From Coprobacillus cateniformis (GTDB lineage Bacteria; Bacillota_I; Bacilli_A; Erysipelotrichales; Coprobacillaceae): a stretch of 64,000 nucleotides of DNA. The DNA lies in contig NZ_WSNW01000001.1 in NCBI RefSeq assembly GCF_009767585.1, positions 1,642,090-1,706,089 of the forward strand, in the 5' to 3' direction. Every line of letters starts with the position of its first letter. Position 1 is the first letter of the stretch. Under the pieces are notes generated by a model. It was given only the letters and a program-made list of their open reading frames with translations, did no database searches and was not told the DNA's origin. The position numbers were made by a program, and so were the translations under genes. Below are positions 54,981 through 63,235 of this stretch, one piece after another.

Positions 54981-55454
54981 ATGAAAAAGAGTACAATTTT
55001 AACATTCGCGACAGCAGTAGCAATTGTTGCAACTTCAGCAGGAACATTCGCAGCATGGGATCAATTAGAAGATACATCTGATGTAGCAAATTTGGTTGTT
55101 GGAACACCAGTAACAGTACAAGCAGGAACATTAACAACTTTTAGTGAAGAAAGTAGAGTTTTAGGTGATACACTTCCATCATACACAAGTACAGTTGAAT
55201 TTAATGTTGTTGATAATAATAGTAAAGTCAGTACATTAACACTTCAACCAATATTAACTGATTCAAGTGATCAACCTATAGATTCATCAAAAGCTACAAT
55301 AGAAATTACACAAGATGGTGCTGATAATGGTTTGACTGGAAATGTTGATTCTAAAGTTGAAGCAACAAATACTTATAATGTTAAGGTGTCAGTCAAAGAT
55401 GCATCTTTAGCAGGTGAAACTTTAAAAGTTTCTGTGAAAGGAACATTACAATAA
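54981..55454 (+). CDS. TasA/camelysin-like secreted protein with SipW-type signal
   Basis: The 157-residue protein begins KKSTILTFATAVAIVATSAGTFAAWDQLEDT, a SipW-cognate class signal followed by the hydrophobic-to-W segment typical of TasA/camelysin substrates. The mature domain is rich in Thr/Val/Asp and predicted beta strands. It should be cleaved by the SipW-like enzyme encoded next door and may form fibres or surface layers in a biofilm. AGGAG precedes the ATG; a terminator separates it from sipW. Confidence 0.8.
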   Translation: MKKSTILTFATAVAIVATSAGTFAAWDQLEDTSDVANLVVGTPVTVQAGTLTTFSEESRVLGDTLPSYTSTVEFNVVDNNSKVSTLTLQPILTDSSDQPIDSSKATIEITQDGADNGLTGNVDSKVEATNTYNVKVSVKDASLAGETLKVSVKGTLQ

Positions 55455-55461
55455 TAAAATC

Positions 55462-55484
55462 AACCGTCTTATGACGGTTTTTTT
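55462..55484 (+). terminator. Terminator/attenuator between TasA-like and sipW genes
   Basis: AACCGTC-TTAT-GACGGTT stem followed by seven T residues; would make the substrate more abundant than the peptidase. Confidence 0.8.
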
Positions 55485-55505
55485 ACTCATGAAAGGAGGT
55501 ATATC

Positions 55506-56054
55506 ATGCGTTATTTCAAACCATTTCTTCAAATTATACATAAAGTATTTATAATTGAACTTATTTTTTGTTTTACACTCATCATATACTTTCCTGATAA
55601 AGTGGCAGAAGTAACAGGCTATCGTCTTTATACTGTTTTGTCAGATAGTATGGAGCCGAAAATTCCGACTTACTCACTTGTTCTTACAAAACTCATACCT
55701 GTTGAAAAGACAATTCAACCAGATACAATTGTAACATTTGAAGCTGATCGATTTGGTGAAAATATTTTATTAACTCACTATTTTAGGGAAACACAGATAG
55801 GTAATGATGGGAATACTTATTATAGGACACAAGCTGAAGGTAAAGATTTCTTTGATAATTATGAAACCAAAAGAAGTGATATTATTGGAGAATACATTTA
55901 CCATATACCATATATTGGAAAGATTTTCTTATTTTTGAAAAGTTCTTTTGGATTGGTGTATATGGGAGAATTATTTGTTATTTATTTAATAAATATATTA
56001 ATTAAAACAAGGTGGAAAGAAAAAGAAGTAAAGTTAAGGAAACAATTAGCTTAG
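55506..56054 (+). CDS. sipW: Signal peptidase I, SipW-like (ER type)
   Basis: The 182-residue protein has an N-terminal membrane helix (about 12-30), catalytic Ser48 in LSDSMEP, His91 in LLTHYF (Ser-His dyad of the ER-type S26B family, rather than Ser-Lys) and GKIFLFLKSSFG near a C-terminal helix. SipW enzymes cut TasA-type precursors in Bacillus; the TasA-like gene is immediately upstream. GAAAGGAGG precedes the ATG. Confidence 0.9.
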   Translation: MRYFKPFLQIIHKVFIIELIFCFTLIIYFPDKVAEVTGYRLYTVLSDSMEPKIPTYSLVLTKLIPVEKTIQPDTIVTFEADRFGENILLTHYFRETQIGNDGNTYYRTQAEGKDFFDNYETKRSDIIGEYIYHIPYIGKIFLFLKSSFGLVYMGELFVIYLINILIKTRWKEKEVKLRKQLA

Positions 56055-56407
56055 GTATAAACTATGTATTGAATTACATTCTTGATTTGTAATAATCATA
56101 TGGTGTGATTGAAGACATAGTTTTTATATTTAAATTATCTGATATGAAAAGTGTAAAGGTGTTTGGTGAAGCATTATGATCATCTTAATAAATTCTATAA
56201 AAATTATAAGTAATGAAAAATTTAGTGATTATGGTATAAAAAGATATACAGTTTTTAGTAGAATACAGGACAGCTCTTAATTATTATCAATTAGATACAA
56301 TTTGTTGACGAATATATGTGAATACTCATTTTATGAGTACGAAAACAATAAATGTGAGTAAATTGATGTATGTGTTTACTTTATAATGAAATATGAGGTG
56401 AATAAGT
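56055..56407. other. Regulatory spacer ahead of the agr locus
   Basis: No gene is seen in 353 bases. A perfect inverted repeat TACTCAT-TTT-ATGAGTA (56323-56339) and a TTGACG (56305-56310) lie upstream of the XRE gene, with TATAAT at 56382-56387 near its start. The inverted repeat is a candidate operator for the XRE regulator; no terminator for sipW is obvious. Confidence 0.5.
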
Positions 56408-56764
56408 ATGTCGAAAATAAAAGAGTTAAGAGAACAATGTGGTTTGACACAGGAGGAGTTTGGAGACAAGATAGGTATGTCTCAGCAAACAGTAAGTAGA
56501 ATAGAGAAAAATATAGACTCATTAGATATAAAAACATTAAAAATCATTAGTCAATACTTTCACGTGCCAATCAATTATATAATAGGAGAAGATACTAAAA
56601 AATATAATATGTATGTTCATGAAAGTTCAATATCTGTACTTGCAGAATATCCTTTTATAAATCAATATCTTCTATCCCTTGATCCAGAAGCATTAAAACA
56701 TATTAATGAAGCACTTAAAATTCAATATGCTAAGGAAGATAATGAATGTTTAATATTGCAATAG
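56408..56764 (+). CDS. XRE-family regulator at the head of the agr locus
   Basis: The 118-residue protein has an HTH_3 domain (KIKELREQCGLTQEEFGDK, then IGMSQQTVSRIEKN) and a C-terminal tail of about 60 residues without a recognised domain. It overlaps agrA by 19 bases, with no gap for a separate promoter, so the two are coupled. It may be a local repressor of the agr operon or an added control arm. GAGGTGAATAAGT precedes the ATG. Confidence 0.88.
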   Translation: MSKIKELREQCGLTQEEFGDKIGMSQQTVSRIEKNIDSLDIKTLKIISQYFHVPINYIIGEDTKKYNMYVHESSISVLAEYPFINQYLLSLDPEALKHINEALKIQYAKEDNECLILQ

Positions 56765-57444
56765 TTGATGATGAATGGGCTTTTCTTCAATTAATCAGTT
56801 CACAAATGCTTAAGACAGACTACTATAATGATATAGAGATATACAAGTTTTTAACATGTGAAAAACTATTAAAAGAAAAAGAGAAAATCAATTTCCATCT
56901 TATCTTTATGGATATAGATCTAAGAGAAACCGATGGTATAGAATTTGTTCATAAGCATTTTTATAATACTCCCATTATTTACATAACTTCTCACGCAGAT
57001 AGAATGGCGGATTGTATTGACCATAATGTTTATAAGTTCGTATTAAAAGAGAATATAGAAGTTTTCTTTCAAAATCAATTTCAAGATATATATACTCGCC
57101 TAAAAGATTCTTTTATTCAGATTAATTATAATAGTAATATTACGCTATTAGATGTTAATGAGGTTATTTATGTAAAATATGAAAAAAGAGATATCTGGCT
57201 TTATACAAAATCAAATAAATATATCATGAAAAGAGTCAGTTTATCTGCTTTTATGAAACATTATCAATATGAATTTTTAGGTATTAACAAAAATACATAT
57301 ATAAATTGGAAGCATATCCTATCAATAACTAAAGATAAGGGAGTCCTTTTAAAGGGGAAACATAGGTGTTTGCCCATATCTAGCAATAGATATTATAGAT
57401 TAATAGATGAATACGTAGAAAGAAGAGGAGGGATATGGTTTTAG
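56746..57444 (+). CDS. agrA: AgrA-like response regulator (receiver plus LytTR)
   Basis: The 232-residue protein has IVDDE (D8-D9), phospho-acceptor D56 in LIFMDIDLRETDG, and a C-terminal LytTR DNA-binding domain (about 130-230) with YVKYEKRDIWLYT and LGINKNTYINWKHI. It should be phosphorylated by the AgrC-like kinase and bind direct repeats in target promoters. It overlaps both the XRE gene (19 bases) and agrC (10 bases). Confidence 0.92.
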   Translation: MFNIAIVDDEWAFLQLISSQMLKTDYYNDIEIYKFLTCEKLLKEKEKINFHLIFMDIDLRETDGIEFVHKHFYNTPIIYITSHADRMADCIDHNVYKFVLKENIEVFFQNQFQDIYTRLKDSFIQINYNSNITLLDVNEVIYVKYEKRDIWLYTKSNKYIMKRVSLSAFMKHYQYEFLGINKNTYINWKHILSITKDKGVLLKGKHRCLPISSNRYYRLIDEYVERRGGIWF

Positions 57445-58703
57445 AGTATTTATATTGTTTGATTTATGAAACGGTTATTGGTTATATCTTTTATCAGTTA
57501 ATTAAAAAAGATAGTCAAAGAATTATTATCAGAATCGTGTTTCTATCATTTATAAACTTTATAATAACATATCTTATTGGTCACCTCTTAGGACAATTAG
57601 TAGTATATGATATTCCATATTTAGGAATATTATTGAATCTAATTTTGCTCTATATTGAAATACAAGTATATAAGAATATTATATATAATTATGCATTGGT
57701 TGGTTTTGTAATAAGTAGTTATTATTGTTTGTATGGGTTTATATCTTTAATCATAAATAGAATGAGTATACATATTTTTCATCTCGATTTTTCTGATCTT
57801 TATGCAGTAGGATTTATGAGAATCATAATTATATTCATAATCGTTATGATATCATTTTTGATAATGAAATATCTTATCAAAATAACCAATATAAAAAATG
57901 CTTATCTTCCTCAACAATATATATGTTTCTACAACCTTATCATTATTATTGTCATCTTGATAGTGATGTTATTATCACAATATATTGTTTATGATGACAG
58001 TCATGTTCTTCTTATCTTCTTTTTCATTATTATTCTTTACACCTGTTTTCATATCTTACTTCATCAAACAATGAATATATATAGAGAAAAAGAAGTAGAA
58101 AAAACAAAAAACCAAATGAATAATATGATTCTTCAAAATATTAATCTTCACATAAAGAATCAAGAAGAAATAAAGAAATTTAAACATGATATTAAAAACA
58201 AATTGGAAACTATTCAATATCTGAATCTTGAACATAGTCATCAATTATATAATGAAGTTATTCAAGAATTAAAATCCATTGACAAACTCATTCATACTCA
58301 AAATCCATATATAGATGCCATTATTAATACAAAATACGCTCAATATAAAGATCAAATTAAATTTCACTGTGTTGTAAAAAGTATTGAAGATGGACATATG
58401 AAAGTCACAGACCTCTGTTCAATATTATTTAATCTTCTTGATAATGCAATAGAAGAAACATTAAAAACAAATCAAAAAGAAATCAATATATATATCGAGT
58501 ATTCTCTCAATGAATTAATTATACAGGTCAAAAACCCTATTGTTAATCACAATATCGATTGGGTAAGCCATAAAGGTGGAGAACATCAAGGACTAGGTCT
58601 AACAATTATTCAAGAAAAAGTTAATCTATATAATGGAATATATAAAAAACAGATAACAGAAGATACCTTTATTAGTTATATTTATATTTCTTTTCACAAC
58701 TAA
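57435..58703 (+). CDS. agrC: AgrC-like sensor kinase
   Basis: The 422-residue protein has about six to seven N-terminal membrane helices (to about residue 210), no periplasmic sensor, then the HPK10 phospho-acceptor H251 in FKHDIKNKLETI and a GHKL ATPase with FNLLDNAIEE and GLGLTIIQEKV. This is the AgrC/quorum-sensing kinase type that binds a cyclic peptide at the membrane. AGGAGGG precedes the ATG. Confidence 0.92.
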   Translation: MVLEYLYCLIYETVIGYIFYQLIKKDSQRIIIRIVFLSFINFIITYLIGHLLGQLVVYDIPYLGILLNLILLYIEIQVYKNIIYNYALVGFVISSYYCLYGFISLIINRMSIHIFHLDFSDLYAVGFMRIIIIFIIVMISFLIMKYLIKITNIKNAYLPQQYICFYNLIIIIVILIVMLLSQYIVYDDSHVLLIFFFIIILYTCFHILLHQTMNIYREKEVEKTKNQMNNMILQNINLHIKNQEEIKKFKHDIKNKLETIQYLNLEHSHQLYNEVIQELKSIDKLIHTQNPYIDAIINTKYAQYKDQIKFHCVVKSIEDGHMKVTDLCSILFNLLDNAIEETLKTNQKEINIYIEYSLNELIIQVKNPIVNHNIDWVSHKGGEHQGLGLTIIQEKVNLYNGIYKKQITEDTFISYIYISFHN

Positions 58704-58792
58704 TTTTATGAATGTGTAGCAGATTTTGGGGGTTTGTGTCACATCAAAAGGAAAAATAAAATTTATAATGATAAGATAAGAAAGGTGATGCT

Positions 58793-59344
58793 ATGTTACA
58801 GAAAATATCACAAATGATAATAGATAGTCTCATCAAAAAACATAAGATCTTACCTAATGAACAAGATTTATATAATTATGGATTGCAATTGATCATATCA
58901 AATTTAGCGGCTTTTGTAATGGTTATTATCATGGGATTATTATTTCATCAATTGCTTTGGACATTATGTTTTCTCGTTCTATTTTATTGGGTTAGATATT
59001 ATGGTGGTGGGTATCATGCTAAAACAATGTTAAGATGTATGTTTTTAACACTCCTTGTTCACATTCTTTTTATTCTTTTGTTAAAGTATCAATTGAATTG
59101 TTATTTATATTTATGGGTTATGATTATACCTATATATATTTATAGAGTTCCTCAAAACCCTGATATCTTACTTTCGCAAGTTAAGAAATATAAAATAATC
59201 AATAAAGTCATGATGTGTTTAGGTTGTGTTATAAGCTTATGGACATTAAAATATTCGAATCTGAGTTTAACTGTAACATATGCATTTGCTGTAACTGCAA
59301 TATCTAATTTAGGAGGAGGTCATAAAAATGTTGAAGATTATTAA
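58793..59344 (+). CDS. agrB: AgrB-like peptide-processing endopeptidase
   Basis: The 183-residue membrane protein has the AgrB catalytic motif YYGGGYHAKTMLRC, with H75 and C82 seven residues apart as in staphylococcal AgrB (H77/C84). It cuts AgrD and forms the thiolactone of the signal peptide. AAAGGTGATGCT precedes the ATG. The 89-base gap after agrC holds TATAAT (58775 region), so agrBD may have its own promoter. The end overlaps agrD by 17 bases. Confidence 0.94.
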   Translation: MLQKISQMIIDSLIKKHKILPNEQDLYNYGLQLIISNLAAFVMVIIMGLLFHQLLWTLCFLVLFYWVRYYGGGYHAKTMLRCMFLTLLVHILFILLLKYQLNCYLYLWVMIIPIYIYRVPQNPDILLSQVKKYKIINKVMMCLGCVISLWTLKYSNLSLTVTYAFAVTAISNLGGGHKNVEDY

Positions 59345-59426
59345 AAAAATAGCTATCAAGAACTTAAATAATTGTTCTCCGTGGGAATTTTACAAACCAC
59401 AAAAACCATCTCAAAAAAATAAATAA
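59328..59426 (+). CDS. agrD: AgrD-like autoinducing peptide precursor (32 residues)
   Basis: The tiny frame has an ideal GGAGGAGGT 7 bases upstream and starts inside the agrB end. It reads MLKIIKKIAIKN (amphipathic basic leader), LNNCSPWEF (signal core with C16) and YKPQKPSQKNK (AgrB recognition tail, with the Y-x-P-x-x-P pattern of Listeria-type AgrD). The predicted signal is a Cys thiolactone of CSPWE or CSPWEF with one or two Asn in front. A terminator follows at once. Position, size and motif agree with AgrD. Confidence 0.9.
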   Translation: MLKIIKKIAIKNLNNCSPWEFYKPQKPSQKNK

Positions 59427-59436
59427 ATCAAAATTA

Positions 59437-59475
59437 AAAATCATCCTATGTTTTATCATAAGATGATTTTATTTT
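59437..59475. terminator. Bidirectional terminator after agrD
   Basis: AAAATCATC...GATGATTTT (9-bp arms with extra TATG/CATA pairing) between convergent agrD and the minus-strand membrane-protein gene. Confidence 0.8.
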
Positions 59476-60425
59476 CTAAAAAGTGAACGATATGATTTTA
59501 AATTTCTTAAGAGTTTATAGAGGGATATCATATAAATCATAATAAGCGCACTCATAATAAAGACATTCACCATTGTATAATTGAAATTAATATTTAATGG
59601 TAATAGATAATCTTTGAGAAACCCAGAATTTACAACGAAAATAGTTAAAGCAGTTAATGTAAATATGTTTATAGCAGTACTATATTTCAAATATTTTTTA
59701 GTATATCTTTTTTTAGTCATGTCAATTATATAATCTACAAAGATAATCATAATAAATGGCTGAAAGAAATATGTCATAAGATGAATCATCTGATAAGATT
59801 CATGTTGAATTTGCATTATAATATCTCTAGAAAAAAAGATAGCATAAATTGAGAAAAAAATTGTAAATATAATCATCAGAACAGTTTCAGCTATATGACT
59901 AGGATAGTGCGACTGATGAGGCAATTTATAGAGCTTATCTAGTGACCATAAAGGATCAATTTCCTGAGTTACTCTGTTTTTATAATCTAGAATGATGAGT
60001 GCGATAAAAGATATAACAGCGATACTCCCCATAATAATGAAGGGATGAGAGAGTAACCATGTTAATAGTGTTGAAGTATTTAACGTTGCAGTTACATGCT
60101 CAGTTGATTGGAAGGGCAGACAATTTAATTGTTGCAAATAGTAAAGTGTAGAGAAGAATAAATATATTCCTGAAACAATAAATACAGTTTTCTCAATAAA
60201 ATTGACGATTTTAGGATTATATATATGTTGTAGAAATGGTCTATAGCCATAACTTAAGGCAACGCTTCGTGGATGACCATAACTGACGAGTAAATCCTCT
60301 AAATCATCATAGTGATGTGCCGATTTTTGAATTTGTTCTTTTAAATCTGTATAAACACGATGTCTTTTAGGACCTAAAAAATAAGAACAAACTGCTCCTA
60401 AATACCTTTCAAGTAAATCATTCAC
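59469..60425 (-). CDS. HAAS-like domain membrane protein
   Basis: The 318-residue protein begins with a HAAS-like segment (LLERYLGAVCSYFLGPKRHR, then VYTDLKEQIQKSAHHYDDLEDLLVSYGHPRSVALSY, given as its type) and has about six membrane helices behind it. HAAS domains usually sit beside PadR regulators or sigma/anti-sigma systems in sensing roles; no partner gene is adjacent. The start is a GTG at 60425 with GGTGGG upstream. Function unknown. Confidence 0.72.
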   Translation of the reverse strand: MNDLLERYLGAVCSYFLGPKRHRVYTDLKEQIQKSAHHYDDLEDLLVSYGHPRSVALSYGYRPFLQHIYNPKIVNFIEKTVFIVSGIYLFFSTLYYLQQLNCLPFQSTEHVTATLNTSTLLTWLLSHPFIIMGSIAVISFIALIILDYKNRVTQEIDPLWSLDKLYKLPHQSHYPSHIAETVLMIIFTIFFSIYAIFFSRDIIMQIQHESYQMIHLMTYFFQPFIMIIFVDYIIDMTKKRYTKKYLKYSTAINIFTLTALTIFVVNSGFLKDYLLPLNINFNYTMVNVFIMSALIMIYMISLYKLLRNLKSYRSLFRK

Positions 60426-60553
60426 TCACATCACCCACCTTCTTTATTATAACAATCATAACACATATATGTGAATTCTTTTTGATTATGTCATAAAATT
60501 ATAGTAAAATTATCAAAAAGTTATAAAATAATAATAAGGATAGGTGAATTGAA

Positions 60554-61207
60554 ATGATAGTTAATCAGCAGGCGGTTTATAAAATATTAGAAGAGATTAA
60601 ACCTGCAACACTTGTTGCAGCAACTAAATATATAGATGAAAAAGAAATTGAAGAGTTAGAAAAATGTGGATGTTTTTATTATGGTGAAAATAGGGTTCAA
60701 GCTTTTTTGGAAAAGTATGAAAAATATCATGGGAAAGGACATTGGCATTTCATTGGGACTTTACAGACAAATAAAGTGAAATATATTATTGATAAGGTTG
60801 ATCTTATTCATTCTGTTAATAGTTATAGTTTAATAGATGAACTTGAAAAACAGGCAAGCAAAAGAGATATAAAAATTCATATCCTCTTACAAGTAAATAT
60901 TGCAAATGAAAACAGTAAACATGGGTTTACTATTGAAGAGATGAATAATGTCATGGTGTATATACAAAAGTGTAGTGCACTTATTGTGGATGGATTGATG
61001 ATGATGGCACCGCACATTGAAGCTGAACAAACAAGACCATATTTTCAGCAAACTCATGAACTTCTTCATAAATTAAAACGTGACTTTCCACATCACCCAT
61101 TAAAAGAACTCTCAATGGGTATGTCAGAAGACTATCACATTGCCTTAGAAGAAGGTGCCACTTTTGTGAGAATTGGTCGAGCCTTATTTAAAGATGAACA
61201 GTCATGA
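60554..61207 (+). CDS. yggS: YggS-family PLP-binding protein
   Basis: The 217-residue protein has ATLVAATKYIDEKEI (PLP lysine in AATKY), YYGENRVQAF, GHWHFIGTLQTNKVKYI and SMGMSEDYHIALEEGATFVRIGRALF, the YggS/PLPBP signature. It handles pyridoxal phosphate and amino-acid balance. The gene stands alone between the membrane protein and a strong terminator; in many Firmicutes it is near division genes, but not here. Confidence 0.95.
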   Translation: MIVNQQAVYKILEEIKPATLVAATKYIDEKEIEELEKCGCFYYGENRVQAFLEKYEKYHGKGHWHFIGTLQTNKVKYIIDKVDLIHSVNSYSLIDELEKQASKRDIKIHILLQVNIANENSKHGFTIEEMNNVMVYIQKCSALIVDGLMMMAPHIEAEQTRPYFQQTHELLHKLKRDFPHHPLKELSMGMSEDYHIALEEGATFVRIGRALFKDEQS

Positions 61208-61234
61208 AATGCAAAGGTTATGAATATATAATGT

Positions 61235-61266
61235 AATAAAGTCTATCCGACGAGATAGACTTTATT
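61235..61266. terminator. Bidirectional terminator
   Basis: AATAAAGTCTATC / GATAGACTTTATT (13 bp) between convergent yggS and amidohydrolase genes. Confidence 0.85.
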
Positions 61267-62566
61267 GCATTATATTATAAACCAAACTGGCAAATATTCT
61301 AGGTCCTTTTTCGAGAACCTTTTCATCAAAATCAAAAGAGTCATTATGAGGTGACGAAGTCATAGGAGTTAGGAACTTCATATAAGTTGCAACTCCACCA
61401 TGAGATTGCACCCTTTCCATCATATAAGAATAATCATCACTCCCACCTAATGGGCTTAAGTCTCGCTTAGATAGTTTTAAATCAGGCATATATTCTTCAC
61501 AAATAGAACGTATTTTATCCATCAATGATTTATCACATTTCAGTGCATATGCCTTTCCCATTTCTTCAATTTCAACAACTGTATCATGCATTAAAGCAGA
61601 ACCTTTTATAATATCTCTGGCATAAATTTCCATATATCTATTTAATTCACTTGTAACACCACGAACCTCTATCTCAAGTTTGGCAGTTTCAGGAACGACG
61701 TTTCTGCTTGTTCCTGCATGAACTGTCCCCACATTGACACGAGTACAACCATCGCTATTACGTGGAATGGAATGAAGATTGAGGATACAGTTAGCAGCTG
61801 ACAATAATGCATTTTTACCAAATTGTGGTGACTCTGCAGCGTGAGTAGATATACCATGATAAGTGACATCTAGTTTTGTAGTTGCAAAAGAATCATCCAT
61901 GCCTAAATAAAGATCATATTTTCTATGTTCTTGAGGCATAATATGAGCAGCAAGAATATAATCAACATCATCTAAAAAACCACTTTCACAAATGCATTTA
62001 GCACCACGTACTCCTTCTTCAGCTGGTTGAAATATAATTTTAAGAGTGCCATGAAGTTTATCTTTCAATTCCATAAGTATGCGAGCTGTAGTTAAACCTA
62101 TAGCAGTGTGTCCATCGTGTCCACATGCATGCATTGCACCGATGTGACAAGAAGAAAACCTTTGCTGAAAAGGATAATGATGTTGAGAGGTTTCTTCAAT
62201 TAATCCTAAAGCATCTATATCAAATCTTAAGGCTATTGTAGGACCTTCTCCATTCTTAAGAACACCAGCTACAGCAGTCATTCCGTTTTTGACTTTCTCT
62301 AAATATTTAGGATTGGCATTTTCTTTTTGGGCACGGCGATAATTTAAGTGAAGAACTGTTTCTGGTGGAAGACCCATGCGGGCTTCTTTTTTCATAATCT
62401 CTTCACCAACAAGAACTTCGTATCCTAATTCTTCCAATTGGGTTGCAATAAGGCATGCAGTACGTGTTTCTAACCAACCACGTTCAGCGTATTTATGAAG
62501 ATCACGTCGTATTTTGACTGTGTCATAGTAATAAGAATGCGAAAGTTCTTTGATTTTTTGATACAT
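61262..62566 (-). CDS. M20-family amidohydrolase (AbgB/IAA-amino-acid hydrolase type)
   Basis: The 434-residue protein has the M20D metal motifs GAMHACGHDGHTAIG, FQPAEEGVRGAK, a lid domain (ISTHAAESPQFGKNALLSA) and the late PHNDSFDFDEKVL His. It hydrolyses N-acyl amino acids or related amides. I chose the ATG at 62566 (MYQKIKELSHSYYYD), which is 9 bases after AAGGAA; the GTG at 62575 is too close. The substrate is not clear. Confidence 0.9.
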   Translation of the reverse strand: MYQKIKELSHSYYYDTVKIRRDLHKYAERGWLETRTACLIATQLEELGYEVLVGEEIMKKEARMGLPPETVLHLNYRRAQKENANPKYLEKVKNGMTAVAGVLKNGEGPTIALRFDIDALGLIEETSQHHYPFQQRFSSCHIGAMHACGHDGHTAIGLTTARILMELKDKLHGTLKIIFQPAEEGVRGAKCICESGFLDDVDYILAAHIMPQEHRKYDLYLGMDDSFATTKLDVTYHGISTHAAESPQFGKNALLSAANCILNLHSIPRNSDGCTRVNVGTVHAGTSRNVVPETAKLEIEVRGVTSELNRYMEIYARDIIKGSALMHDTVVEIEEMGKAYALKCDKSLMDKIRSICEEYMPDLKLSKRDLSPLGGSDDYSYMMERVQSHGGVATYMKFLTPMTSSPHNDSFDFDEKVLEKGPRIFASLVYNIMQ

Positions 62567-62700
62567 ATATTTCACTTCCTTTTCTCTATTGTATCAATTT
62601 CAAATATGAACATCAATTCTAAAGAATGAAAATGAAAATTTTAAAGCGTTGACAAATTATGACAAGAGGTATAAAATGCTCATAGTGTGAGGTATTAAAA

Positions 62701-63132
62701 ATGGAATTTCAGAATTATGCAAATGAGTTAATTGAATATTTAATTATAGGTGAACAGCGTGGGCGTTTGATTCAATATAATATATCTGAGATTGCTAAGG
62801 GGGAAATTGCTGTTTTGATGTATTTGTTAAAAGAAAAAGATGGCGCGAATGCATATGAAATTAGTCGTCGTTTTGATATCAATACATCACGTGTAGCAGC
62901 TATCCTTAATAGTTTATGTCGTAAAGAGTATGTTAAACGTATGTCTGATGCTGATGATAAAAGAAAAATACATGTCTATATAACACCAAAAGGGCAATCA
63001 TTCTGCTTACAGAGATACAATGATGTTTTATCCCATGTCACAAGAATGTTATCAGAACTTGGTGAGAAAGATGCTAAGGAGTATGTGAGGATAATGAAGA
63101 AGATTACTGATATATTTAAGGAAATGGACTAG
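62701..63132 (+). CDS. MarR-family transcriptional regulator
   Basis: The 143-residue protein has a winged HTH (EISRRFDINTSRVAAILNSL) and the wing with DADDKRKIHVYITPKG, typical of MarR. It begins with an ATG 8 bases after GAGG. It precedes the dehydratase-activase gene on the same strand by 103 bases and probably controls it, as MarR genes do for this large activase in related bacteria. Confidence 0.92.
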   Translation: MEFQNYANELIEYLIIGEQRGRLIQYNISEIAKGEIAVLMYLLKEKDGANAYEISRRFDINTSRVAAILNSLCRKEYVKRMSDADDKRKIHVYITPKGQSFCLQRYNDVLSHVTRMLSELGEKDAKEYVRIMKKITDIFKEMD

Positions 63133-63235
63133 TTTTTAAGCATCATGATTGAAATTATCTTCACATTCAGTTAGTATTTGTGGAGTATTTTGCGGAAAAA
63201 TAGCAGGTAATAGGAATGGTTTTAGGAGGACAATG

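Noticed and set aside
58704..58792. AgrA-binding direct repeats ahead of agrB
   Set aside because: TGTGTAGCA and TGTGTCACA are loosely alike, but spacing and sequence do not match a known AgrA site well enough.
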